DNA from: Empedobacter tilapiae
GTDB taxonomy: Bacteria > Bacteroidota > Bacteroidia > Flavobacteriales > Weeksellaceae
Length of the DNA: 64,000 nucleotides
Assembly: GCF_004785645.1 (NCBI RefSeq)
Contig: NZ_SRPE01000003.1
Location: 1-64,000 of the forward strand
Direction: 5' to 3'
Under the pieces are notes generated by a model that was not told the origin of the DNA, did no database searches, and saw only the letters and a program-made list of their open reading frames with translations. Shown in pieces: positions 47,346 to 55,176 of the stretch (within the stretch, counting starts at the first letter, position 1; every line of letters starts with the position of its first letter). The translations under genes were made by a program, and so were the position numbers.

Positions 47346-48130
47346 GTACGAGTAAACTATTGTTATTAAACCAAGAACAGTTAATTCCTCCTTATATAAG
47401 AAATCTTGGTGGAATTGAATTTTCATTACAAGATTATCCATTTTGGAATGAATATGATGAATCTGTTAGATTGTATTCTCACCATTTTAGTGAGAATGAA
47501 GACCTAGTTGAGGTTTGGTATAAAGGAAAAACTTTAGTCGAATTGTTAAACGGAGCATTGAAGCTATATTATTTGTCTTATAATCGTTTAGATTATTTTA
47601 CTGAATTAAGACCTTTAGAAATAGTAGATGTATATGGGAATGCAATTTATAAACCAGCAGATATTGATAAGATACTTCGGATTAACCCATTTGAAAATGA
47701 TGGTGTAGAATATGATTTCTCCCAAGAGTTTAAACCTAGGAAACATTTCTTGAATGATATTATGCGATTATCATCAAATTTTAATGATGTGTTTGAAATT
47801 TTACTTTTTGCATCATTACAATATAATTTTGTAAACCTTTACAAATTATACGAAACTACTAAATTTTACTTCAAAAAGGAACTAAATCTTAATTTGGATA
47901 AAGGAATTCCATCATTACAAATTTCGAAAAGTAAAGTTGGTAAATTTAAAAATACTGCTAATTTTACCAACCATCATGTGTTTGATCTACTTACTTTAGA
48001 TATCAGGCATGGCAGAAATAATGATAACAATTTAGGTGGAGGGATGGATTTAGAGGAAGCGAAACGAGAGGTGCTGGGATTTGCATTAAAATACATTCTA
48101 GAGAGATATAAATTAGTGTTTCATCCGTAA
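47342..48130 (+). CDS. Hypothetical last gene of the island operon
   Basis: A 262-residue soluble protein with no domain I recognise. The N-terminal half is strand-rich (IRNLGGIEFSLQDYPFWNEYDE). The C-terminal half is helical and ends with FTNHHVFDLLTLDIRHGRNNDNN...LEEAKREVLGFALKYILERY, where the RHGR and a following EEA helix recall the tails of HEPN-like or unnamed helical domains. It overlaps the GIY-YIG gene by 4 nt. Its last codons (Phe-His-Pro-stop) are supplied by a copy of the island-end repeat TTTCATCCGT (48119-48128). Function unknown; an accessory or immunity role is possible. Confidence 0.6.
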   Translation: MSTSKLLLLNQEQLIPPYIRNLGGIEFSLQDYPFWNEYDESVRLYSHHFSENEDLVEVWYKGKTLVELLNGALKLYYLSYNRLDYFTELRPLEIVDVYGNAIYKPADIDKILRINPFENDGVEYDFSQEFKPRKHFLNDIMRLSSNFNDVFEILLFASLQYNFVNLYKLYETTKFYFKKELNLNLDKGIPSLQISKSKVGKFKNTANFTNHHVFDLLTLDIRHGRNNDNNLGGGMDLEEAKREVLGFALKYILERYKLVFHP

Positions 48131-48140
48131 TTTCATCCGT
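48119..48140 (+). repeat. Paired TTTCATCCGT repeat, right end of island
   Basis: Two perfect copies, 48119-48128 and 48131-48140, have the same 12-bp spacing and orientation as the pair at 35968-35989. The first copy overlaps the stop of the last island gene. attR begins 51 bp further right. Confidence 0.75.
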
Positions 48141-48190
48141 TTTTATATGTAATTGTATGAAATTCCTTTAAAATAAAGAGTTATTGTAAG

Positions 48191-48205
48191 TCCCGCCAGC
48201 TCCAC
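48191..48205 (+). other. Right attachment site (attR core)
   Basis: TCCCGCCAGCTCCAC is an exact copy of the ssrA 3' end at 35855-35869. Only this fragment of the tRNA-like domain is present, so it marks the far boundary of the integrated element. Confidence 0.9.
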
Positions 48206-48206
48206 T

Positions 48207-48245
48207 AAACTCCTTTAAAGTGAAATTTAAAGGAGTTTTTATTTT
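48207..48245 (+). terminator. Displaced original ssrA terminator
   Basis: A perfect 13-bp stem AAACTCCTTTAAA/TTTAAAGGAGTTT with a 6-nt loop is followed by a T-rich tract, starting 2 nt after attR. It has no gene directly before it now. Before integration it would have followed ssrA by 2 nt, which explains its position. Confidence 0.8.
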
Positions 48246-48350
48246 TAATTGAAAGTTTGTCATCTTTGATACTTATCATTTTATCTTTTTTAAAAACTAT
48301 CTTATCTTAGTCGAATAATTAACACCTACTTAGAATAAGACTAGTACATC

Positions 48351-49052
48351 ATGAGTTTATACGATTATTATAATTTTCCCATCCAGTTGGTTAACGGTTT
48401 TTTAGATGATTCTAAAAAAGTGATGATTAATATTTCACATTATTGTATTTATAGAGTTTTTATTGACAATTTTGAAAAATATTCTGGATCATTTACAGGG
48501 TATCAAAAAGCTTGTGATGATTTTGGGATTGAATTTAAGAATGTAGCAACTGCTTATCAGAATGGAAAAGATTTGTATGAAGCAACAATAGATAAAAGTC
48601 CAATGGTAGGAATGGGTTCTGAAATGTATTGGGATTACATGACAAATGAAAAAACTGAGTTTGAAAAAGTTTTATTATTAGGTGATTTAGCATTTAAGAG
48701 TATTTTAGGAGCAAAATCTTACATAAAACTGGATAATAAATACTGGTTTAGTAGAATGGATGGATCTGCTAAATCAATTTCAAAAGAAGAATTATCTCCA
48801 AAACTACAACGATACCTTAATGAATATCAAACGAAGAAGATTAAAAACAAATTAATTTCTGATTGGGGATTAGCTTCTTATTCAAGATACAATAGAGGTT
48901 TTTATGTGAGTTATAAAATGACCTTGGATGATTTGGCTTATCACGCAGAAAAAATTAGAAAATCTACTCAGGATAAAAAGATTAAGAATGATGTGAAATC
49001 AGCTCACGAAAAAGCATTAGAAAGACTAGAAAAAGAAGGAAAAATGAATTAA
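48351..49052 (+). CDS. Hypothetical protein flanking the island
   Basis: A 233-residue soluble protein without signal peptide. It is helical with a basic end (KKIKNDVKSAHEKALERLEKEG). I recognise no domain. It lies outside attR and so is probably the original chromosomal neighbour of ssrA. A terminator follows. Function unknown. Confidence 0.6.
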   Translation: MSLYDYYNFPIQLVNGFLDDSKKVMINISHYCIYRVFIDNFEKYSGSFTGYQKACDDFGIEFKNVATAYQNGKDLYEATIDKSPMVGMGSEMYWDYMTNEKTEFEKVLLLGDLAFKSILGAKSYIKLDNKYWFSRMDGSAKSISKEELSPKLQRYLNEYQTKKIKNKLISDWGLASYSRYNRGFYVSYKMTLDDLAYHAEKIRKSTQDKKIKNDVKSAHEKALERLEKEGKMN

Positions 49053-49075
49053 GATTTATTTTTTTATATAAAGCA

Positions 49076-49108
49076 AAAGTCCATCAAAATTTTGATGGAC
49101 TTTTTATA
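49076..49108. terminator. Bidirectional terminator
   Basis: AAAAGTCCATCAAAA pairs with TTTTGATGGACTTTT with almost no loop, between the hypothetical gene and the convergent ferredoxin gene. Confidence 0.88.
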
Positions 49109-49124
49109 TAGCTAATGTTTTAAT

Positions 49125-49355
49125 CTATATTTCTTTTACTGTAATAATATTTACAGGGCAAGCTTTGGCTGCACGTTCGCAATTATCTGCAATAGAATGA
49201 TCAGGGTCTTTCAGTGTATGGAACCCTTTTTTATCAAGAGATTTTAATAAAACAGATTTTCCATCTTTTTTTGACATTCTGAATCGTTCTGGTGCTAACT
49301 CATAACAATAGTTGCATCCGATGCATTTATCGCGTTGTAACGTAATAATGACCAT
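49125..49355 (-). CDS. 4Fe-4S ferredoxin
   Basis: A 76-residue ferredoxin; the ATG at 49355 is used, since the two-codon-longer frame needs a TTG. The cysteines are arranged as DKCIGCNYCYELAP near the start and CERAAKACPV near the end, enough for one 4Fe-4S cluster. The gene lies 13 nt downstream of the U32 peptidase-like gene, on the same strand, so they probably form an operon. An electron-transfer role for the U32 enzyme is inferred from that pairing. Confidence 0.88.
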   Translation of the reverse strand: MVIITLQRDKCIGCNYCYELAPERFRMSKKDGKSVLLKSLDKKGFHTLKDPDHSIADNCERAAKACPVNIITVKEI

Positions 49356-49368
49356 TGACAACTATTTT

Positions 49369-50661
49369 TTAATGAGAATAAGCGCCTTCTTCAACACTGT
49401 TTTGTTGCGTTCCTGGCTCTTCTACTTTTACTAATTTGTATAATTTATCAGAAGGACGAATTCTAAATTCCATCGGAATTGTAATCGAATCACCTTTTTT
49501 AGCTGTATCAGATTTTACATCTTCCACCATCATTTCTGTAACCACCATTTCTTTGGCTCCAGTTGTTGGTCCTGTTACTAAAATCAAATCTCCAACTTTC
49601 AAATCATATGCATCAATTACAAATTGACCAATACTTGGTTTTGGGAAGAAATGAACTCCTTTTCCAATATAAACTTTTTTCTGAGTTGCCATAGAACCTG
49701 GAACAGCAGACCATTCTCCTAATTTTTGACCTAAATAATATCCAGACCAAAAACCACGATTATAAACAGTTTGTAATAATCCCATCCAATAATCAACTTT
49801 TTCTTTCGAATATGTTTTATCTGCAATAGAATCAATTGCTTCTCTATAAGCACGAATCACAGTTGCAACGTACTCTGGAGCACGTCCGCGACCTTCGATT
49901 TTCAATACTTTTACACCAGCATCAACCACTTCGTCCAAAAATTCCATTGTACAAAGGTCTTTTGGTGACATCATGTATTCGTTATCTAATTCGATTTCGA
50001 AACCAGATTCTTGGTCTATTACAGTATATTTTTTACGACAGTTTTGTTTACAAGCTCCACGATTTGCAGAAGAATTATGAGAATGTAAGCTCAAATAACA
50101 TTTACCTGAAACAGCCATACATAAAGCTCCGTGGCCGAAAATTTCTATTTCAACTAAATGTCCACTTGGTCCACGAACATCATCTTTGATAATTTGTTCA
50201 CAAATCTTTTTTACTTGTTTCAAACTTAATTCACGCGACAATACCATTGTATCAGCAAACATTGCATAGAATTTTACTGTTTCGATATTCGTAACGTTAA
50301 TTTGTGTCGAAATATGAATTTCAATCCCAATTTGTCTTGCATATGCAATAACTGATTGATCCATCGCAATAACAGCCGTAATTTTAGCTTCTTTTGCTCT
50401 GTCCAATAAGTTTTTGATTAAAGATAAATCGTGATCATATATAATTGTATTTAAAGTAAGGTAAGAACGCACACCTTTTTCTTCACAACGTTTTACGATT
50501 TCTGGTAAATCATCCATTGTAAAGTTTATTGATGCTCTCGCACGCATATTCAACTGCTCAACTCCGAAATATACAGAATCAGCTCCATTATCTAAAGCTG
50601 CTTGTAACGATTCGAAATTCCCAGCAGGAGCCATCAACTCCATTTTTCCATCTTTGGTCAT
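49369..50661 (-). CDS. U32-family protein (TrhP/RlhA-like)
   Basis: A 430-residue member of the U32 'collagenase-like peptidase' family. It opens with MELMAPAGNFESLQAALDNGADSVYFG. The family signature is EIFGHGALCMAVSGKCYLSLHSHNSSANRGACKQNCRK (about 172-209) with several cysteines. The C-terminal beta-barrel (about 320-410) starts near KVYIGKGVHFFPKPSIGQF. Although named peptidases, characterised bacterial members (TrhP, RlhA) hydroxylate tRNA or rRNA. The neighbouring ferredoxin fits a redox reaction rather than proteolysis. The exact RNA target cannot be decided here. Confidence 0.88.
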   Translation of the reverse strand: MTKDGKMELMAPAGNFESLQAALDNGADSVYFGVEQLNMRARASINFTMDDLPEIVKRCEEKGVRSYLTLNTIIYDHDLSLIKNLLDRAKEAKITAVIAMDQSVIAYARQIGIEIHISTQINVTNIETVKFYAMFADTMVLSRELSLKQVKKICEQIIKDDVRGPSGHLVEIEIFGHGALCMAVSGKCYLSLHSHNSSANRGACKQNCRKKYTVIDQESGFEIELDNEYMMSPKDLCTMEFLDEVVDAGVKVLKIEGRGRAPEYVATVIRAYREAIDSIADKTYSKEKVDYWMGLLQTVYNRGFWSGYYLGQKLGEWSAVPGSMATQKKVYIGKGVHFFPKPSIGQFVIDAYDLKVGDLILVTGPTTGAKEMVVTEMMVEDVKSDTAKKGDSITIPMEFRIRPSDKLYKLVKVEEPGTQQNSVEEGAYSH

Positions 50662-50811
50662 ACGAAAATTCTGATTTTAAGGTGCAAAGTTACAAAAAAA
50701 TATAACTGGCTATGTTATTTATAATCAAGTTAAATTTTATTAAAAAAATAATTTTAAAAAAAAGTTTCATTTTAGCACAATATTTGACTTGATGTAGAAA
50801 AAGGAAATAAT

Positions 50812-51153
50812 ATGAAAAAAATAATTTTATCAACTATCTTAGGATTAGGATTTTTAACATCTTGTACTTCAAGTAAAATAGTAAATAAAGATGAAGAAAC
50901 TTTAACAATTGCACCAGAAACAAGAGAATGTTCTGCAGGTGTTGCTAAAATGCAATGTATGCTGGTAAAGAAAGATAATACATCAGAGTGGCAATACTTT
51001 TATAATCAGATTGATGGATTTACTCATGAACCAGGATATGAGTATGAAATAGTAGTTTCAAAATCTAAAATAGAAAATCCGCCAGCTGATGCTTCTTCAT
51101 TAAAATATAAGTTGATAAAGGTTGTAAGTAAAAAATTAGCAACAATGGAATAA
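50812..51153 (+). CDS. DUF4377 lipoprotein
   Basis: A 113-residue lipoprotein (lipobox to Cys18, GFLTSC). The mature domain shows ETRECSAGVAKMQCMLVK, WQYFYNQIDGFTHEPGYEYEIVV and ENPPADASSLKYKLIKVVSK, which matches the DUF4377 pattern of Bacteroidota and Proteobacteria. Members are small periplasmic or surface lipoproteins, some resembling the HslJ-type domain; the function is not established. It lies 40 nt before the methyltransferase gene. Confidence 0.8.
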   Translation: MKKIILSTILGLGFLTSCTSSKIVNKDEETLTIAPETRECSAGVAKMQCMLVKKDNTSEWQYFYNQIDGFTHEPGYEYEIVVSKSKIENPPADASSLKYKLIKVVSKKLATME

Positions 51154-51193
51154 TTCGAGCTCTATTTCAAAGAATTTCGAGTAATTTTGCAGA

Positions 51194-51967
51194 ATGTTAA
51201 TAGAAAGTCTTCAAAATCCAAGGATTAAAAACTTGCTGAAATTGCAAGAAAAATCAAGAGAACGTAAAAATCAAGGTTTGTTTATTGTGGAAGGAACACA
51301 AGAAAATGAATTGGCTATAAAAGGTGGTTACGAAGCTGTTGAAATTTATATTTGCGAAGATATTTATAACAAATCAATTGATTTTGAACAAGCAAAAGTC
51401 TTTACAATTACCAAACAAGTTTTTGAGAAGCTTGCGTATAGAAAATCGACAGGCGGAATTATTGGTGTCTATAAAACGAAATCTTCATCATTAACGGATT
51501 TACAATTACCAGAAAATGCGTTGGTTGTTGTTTTGGAAGCTGTAGAAAAACCTGGGAATCTTGGAGCGGTTTTACGAACTGGAGATGGAGCAAAAGTGGA
51601 TGCTGTAATTGTTTGTGATGAAACAGTAGATTTTTTCAATCCAAATGTGATTCGTTCTTCTGTTGGAACTTTGTTTACAAATCAAATTGCGTCTGCGAGT
51701 AAAGAGACTGTTTTGGATTTCTTAAAGTCGAAAAATATTCAAGTTGTTTCAACATTTTTAAGAGAAGAAACAAAGAATTTATATGAAACTGATTTTACTA
51801 AATCATCTGCAATTATTTTAGGAACAGAAGCAACAGGACTTTCTGATTTTTGGGCAGATCACTCTGATTCGTTAATCAAAATTCCTATGTTAGGTTTTGT
51901 AGATTCTTTGAATGTTAGTAATGCCGCTGCTATTTGTGTATATGAGGCTGTAAGACAAAGACAATAG
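51194..51967 (+). CDS. SpoU/TrmH-family RNA 2'-O-methyltransferase
   Basis: A 257-residue SPOUT methyltransferase. An N-terminal substrate-binding domain (about 1-95; NPRIKNLLKLQEKSRERKNQGLFIVEG) precedes the knotted catalytic domain: VVVLEAVEKPGNLGAVLRTGDGAKVDAVIV (motif 1), SSAIILGTEATGL (motif 2) and IPMLGFVDSLNVSNAAAICVYEA (motif 3). It uses S-adenosylmethionine to methylate ribose in rRNA or tRNA; the nucleotide target is not predictable. A terminator follows. Confidence 0.93.
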   Translation: MLIESLQNPRIKNLLKLQEKSRERKNQGLFIVEGTQENELAIKGGYEAVEIYICEDIYNKSIDFEQAKVFTITKQVFEKLAYRKSTGGIIGVYKTKSSSLTDLQLPENALVVVLEAVEKPGNLGAVLRTGDGAKVDAVIVCDETVDFFNPNVIRSSVGTLFTNQIASASKETVLDFLKSKNIQVVSTFLREETKNLYETDFTKSSAIILGTEATGLSDFWADHSDSLIKIPMLGFVDSLNVSNAAAICVYEAVRQRQ

Positions 51968-51983
51968 AAATACTTAAATAATA

Positions 51984-52016
51984 AAAAAACCATTTCTTTT
52001 AAGAAATGGTTTTTTA
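51984..52016. terminator. Bidirectional terminator
   Basis: AAAAACCATTTCTT pairs with AAGAAATGGTTTTT, between the methyltransferase gene and the end of the leftward capsule operon. Confidence 0.88.
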
Positions 52017-52022
52017 CTTAAT

Positions 52023-54410
52023 CTATTTTTTTCCGAATAGTTTACTTAAGAAAGATTTTCCTTTGTTATGATTTTCTCCATAGCCATAGCCATAACCGTA
52101 TCCATAACCATATCCTTTTGTAAAGTCAACATCGTTTACAACCATTGCCATATTCTGAAGACGATCATCATGATATAAGTCTCTAGGAATTGCTAACATA
52201 CGTTTATCTAAATAATTGGCACGAACAACATACATTGTAATATCTGCACTATTAGAAATTAATAATGTATCTGTAACTAAGCTAACAGGAGCTGTATCAA
52301 CTAATACATAATCATAATTTTCTTTACCGTATTTAATTATATCTTCGAATCGACCATTCATTAATAATTCTGAAGGATTTGGAGCGACCTGACCAGAATA
52401 AATAACATCAAATTTATAATTCGCAGGATTTTTAATTACAATATCGCTAATATTTACGTCTTTTGAAATCAAGTATTCAGTTACGCCATATTTATTTCTA
52501 TATTGATCTGTTATACCTAAATAATCTAATACTTTAGGGCTTCTTATATCTGCACCAATTAATAATACCGACTTACCAGACATTGTTAAGATTTGGGCAA
52601 GATTTGTAGAAATAAAAGTTTTTCCTTCTCCACTTGTTGTAGATGTTATATAGATTGATTGTGGATCAGTAGAATTTCTAAGAAGGAAATTCATATTTGT
52701 TCTCAAAATTCTGAATGCTTCTGCGACGCTCGAGCTATCATTATGTTCTATAATAGAAATATCACTTTTAGGAACTTGCCCAGCAATTGGAGCTCCTACA
52801 GCATCTTCTACATCTTCTTTAGAATTTACATTGTTATTTAATAATTTGTAAATGTAAATAAAAGCAAATGGAACAATTATTCCTAAAATCATAGCACCTA
52901 ATAAAACAATATTCTTTTTAGGTGAAACAGGAATTTTAGAATCGTAAGCAAAATCAATAACCTTTATATTTTCAGGTGTTGCAGCAGCTTTTATTTCATT
53001 TTCTTCTCGTTTTTGTAATAAGAATAAGTATAAAGCTTCAACAATTTGTTGTTGTCTTGAGATATCTCTAAATCCACGCTCTTGACTTGGAACTTTCTGA
53101 ATACGACTTCTTATTTGATTTTGTTTCGTTTGAATAGAACTTAAAGTTGTTTGAGTATTATTTCTGTATAAACGTAAACTATTTTTTAAGTTTCGTTTAA
53201 TATCACTAATCTGTTCCTGAAGTTTTACGACATTTGGATGTTCATTAGTCACAGACTTTAACATGTCATCTTTCGTTAAAACTAATTCGTTATAAGAAGC
53301 AATCTGTGAAGCAATAGTTTGATCTTGTAAACCAATATTTGTTGGTAAGAGATCTGATTTATTAGAACTTAAAGCGGAGTTCATATAATCGACTAATTGA
53401 AGTTGAGTAGAAGATTCTAATAATTTCTTCTCATTATCAGATGCATTTTGTAAGAAAATATTTGCTTCTGAAGTAACATCTGTAATATCGTTGCTTTGTT
53501 TATATCTTTCTAAATCTTTATCTACTCCTTGAAGATCTCCAGTAACAATAGCTAACCTAGAATCAATAAATTTAGAAGTTGCTTCTGTCAATTTATTGTT
53601 ATCGGTAACAAGGTCTAAATTATATTGTTTAATTAAATCATCAATAAACTGTTTCGAAATCTCAGGAACGCTACCAACTAAATTGAAGTTAACAATTTTA
53701 GAATTTTTATCACTGTTTGGTTCAATTTGAATTTTAGCTTGATAATAATTAACAGTATTATTTAATGAACTTAGTTTAATTAAATATTCAGAATCAATAC
53801 TTTTTGAAATATTTTTATTTGGACTAATAACGATATCTCCAAAAGGAGATTTAATTTTTTGACCAAAAGAATAAGATTTTGTTTCTTTTGTATTATTATT
53901 AGTTAAGCTAAACTTTGTCGTAGATTCTATTTTAACATTTAGCTCTTCATATAGTTCATCATTAAGTTTATCAGCTTCATTAAGAAATAAAATCTTAATA
54001 GGAGAGTTACTAGCTGTTGTTTCTATTTCAGCGATTCGTCCAACACTAAAGTAACGAATGTTAAGATTATTTTGTTCTACAACTTTAGAAATAAGTCTTC
54101 TTGATTTTAAAATTTCAATTTGATCTCCAACTTCAGCATTAGAACTTGTTCCAAACATTGTAGCTGCATCAGCTAAACCAGCTAATTCTCCTGCTGCAGA
54201 TTCTTTTTCATTTAAAAGAATTTTAGCAGAAACTTGATATTGTTTCTGAGTGTATTTTAAATAAAATAATGCACCAATTATTGCAACTAGTAAACCTAAT
54301 ACAAACCATTTCCAATAATATAGATATTGTTCTAAAACTTGTCTTAGATTAATATTTTCTTCTTCATCTTCAAATGAAGTGTTGTTCTTAGAATTATTTA
54401 TTTGATTCAT
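52023..54410 (-). CDS. Wzc-like polysaccharide co-polymerase and tyrosine autokinase
   Basis: A 795-residue inner-membrane protein controlling exopolysaccharide or capsule chain length and export. The Wzz domain begins near residue 20 with the first membrane helix (YYWKWFVLGLLVAIIGALFYL); a long periplasmic coiled region and a GNVR-type segment follow. The second helix (NIVLLGAMILGIIVPFAFIYIY) is near residue 505. The cytoplasmic BY-kinase has Walker A TSTTSGEGKTFIS, Walker A' LLIGADIRSPK and Walker B VLVDTAPVSLV. The tail carries a (Gly-Tyr)n run, the usual autophosphorylation cluster. It is followed 1 nt later by no other gene; wza and capD lie upstream in the same operon. Confidence 0.93.
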   Translation of the reverse strand: MNQINNSKNNTSFEDEEENINLRQVLEQYLYYWKWFVLGLLVAIIGALFYLKYTQKQYQVSAKILLNEKESAAGELAGLADAATMFGTSSNAEVGDQIEILKSRRLISKVVEQNNLNIRYFSVGRIAEIETTASNSPIKILFLNEADKLNDELYEELNVKIESTTKFSLTNNNTKETKSYSFGQKIKSPFGDIVISPNKNISKSIDSEYLIKLSSLNNTVNYYQAKIQIEPNSDKNSKIVNFNLVGSVPEISKQFIDDLIKQYNLDLVTDNNKLTEATSKFIDSRLAIVTGDLQGVDKDLERYKQSNDITDVTSEANIFLQNASDNEKKLLESSTQLQLVDYMNSALSSNKSDLLPTNIGLQDQTIASQIASYNELVLTKDDMLKSVTNEHPNVVKLQEQISDIKRNLKNSLRLYRNNTQTTLSSIQTKQNQIRSRIQKVPSQERGFRDISRQQQIVEALYLFLLQKREENEIKAAATPENIKVIDFAYDSKIPVSPKKNIVLLGAMILGIIVPFAFIYIYKLLNNNVNSKEDVEDAVGAPIAGQVPKSDISIIEHNDSSSVAEAFRILRTNMNFLLRNSTDPQSIYITSTTSGEGKTFISTNLAQILTMSGKSVLLIGADIRSPKVLDYLGITDQYRNKYGVTEYLISKDVNISDIVIKNPANYKFDVIYSGQVAPNPSELLMNGRFEDIIKYGKENYDYVLVDTAPVSLVTDTLLISNSADITMYVVRANYLDKRMLAIPRDLYHDDRLQNMAMVVNDVDFTKGYGYGYGYGYGYGENHNKGKSFLSKLFGKK

Positions 54411-54411
54411 T

Positions 54412-55176
54412 TTACCTTGTTAAAACAGAAATTACAGAAATTACCACACCAGCCATAGAAATCCATAATGTGTAGTTGGGTGTAAACTTAGATGCAGAAA
54501 TTTGTGCAGAATTAGGTTCTACATAAACAACATCGTTTTGAGCTAAGTAATATACAGGAGAGTTTAAAGCTGATTCTGAAGTTAAATCAACATTATAGCG
54601 TTCTTTAACACCATTACTTTCTCTAATAACTGTAATGTTTTCTCTTTTTCCCTTTATAGTTAAGTCACCTGCCATTCCTAAAGCATCTAAAAGAGTTATT
54701 CTTTCGGTAGGAACAATAAAGCTACCTGGCCGAGAAACTTCTCCTAATACACTAATTCTGAAGTTTACAAAATTTACATTAACTCCAGGATTTACAACAT
54801 ATTTACTTACTTTTTCTTTTATTGTTTCTATAGCTTGACTTCTAGTTAGTCCAGCTAATTTTACACTACCAACCATTGGTAAACTAATATTACCATTCTC
54901 ATCAACTGTATAAGTTGGACTATATGGAGAAAGAGCATTATTGTTAGCTGTAGTTTGAATTGTACTTAATTGGTTGAATGGTGCAGCAGCAGCAACATCA
55001 GCAGCAGAAATAACAATTGCTAATTGATCGGTTGGTTGTATTTTTGGTATATATTGTTCAAAACTTGTAGTTAATTGTTCTTGGTTTTGAAAATAAACAA
55101 TTTCTTTTCTAGAACCACATGCTGTGATTGTAATTAAAGAAATAATACATAAAAATTGGAAAATTCTATTTTTCAT
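54412..55176 (-). CDS. Wza-like polysaccharide export lipoprotein
   Basis: A 254-residue outer-membrane lipoprotein (lipobox to Cys20, ITITAC). It has a poly_export domain (about 45-140; IQPTDQLAIVIS, VDENGNISLPMVGSVKLAGLTRSQAIETIKE) and a SLBB domain (about 143-220; RISVLGEVSRPGSFIVPTERITLLDALGMAG). A C-terminal helix (LWISMAGVVISVISVLTR) may cross the outer membrane, as in Wza. It forms the export channel that works with the Wzc-like protein, whose gene begins 1 nt after this stop; its own start overlaps the upstream capD-like gene by 11 nt. Confidence 0.93.
   Translation of the reverse strand: MKNRIFQFLCIISLITITACGSRKEIVYFQNQEQLTTSFEQYIPKIQPTDQLAIVISAADVAAAAPFNQLSTIQTTANNNALSPYSPTYTVDENGNISLPMVGSVKLAGLTRSQAIETIKEKVSKYVVNPGVNVNFVNFRISVLGEVSRPGSFIVPTERITLLDALGMAGDLTIKGKRENITVIRESNGVKERYNVDLTSESALNSPVYYLAQNDVVYVEPNSAQISASKFTPNYTLWISMAGVVISVISVLTR

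Larger units (their letters stand above)
35855..48205 (+). mobile_element. 12.3-kb integrative island in ssrA with defence-like cargo
   Basis: Bounded by 15-bp direct repeats of the ssrA 3' end (35855-35869 and 48191-48205), the segment holds a tyrosine integrase next to attL, an excisionase-like HTH gene, a HUH Rep-like gene with nearby palindromes, and a six-gene cargo operon (38803-48130). Every gene is on the same strand. Paired TTTCATCCGT repeats lie just inside both ends. There are no recognisable conjugation, capsid or toxin genes, so the element is probably a small mobilisable or satellite-like island carrying a restriction/defence module. Confidence 0.88.

Noticed and set aside
38803-48130. 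Assignment of the operon to BREX or DISARM.
   Set aside because: No PglZ, BrxC, BrxL, DUF1998 or PLD-nuclease protein is visible; the methyltransferase is MmeI-like and the nuclease is GIY-YIG.
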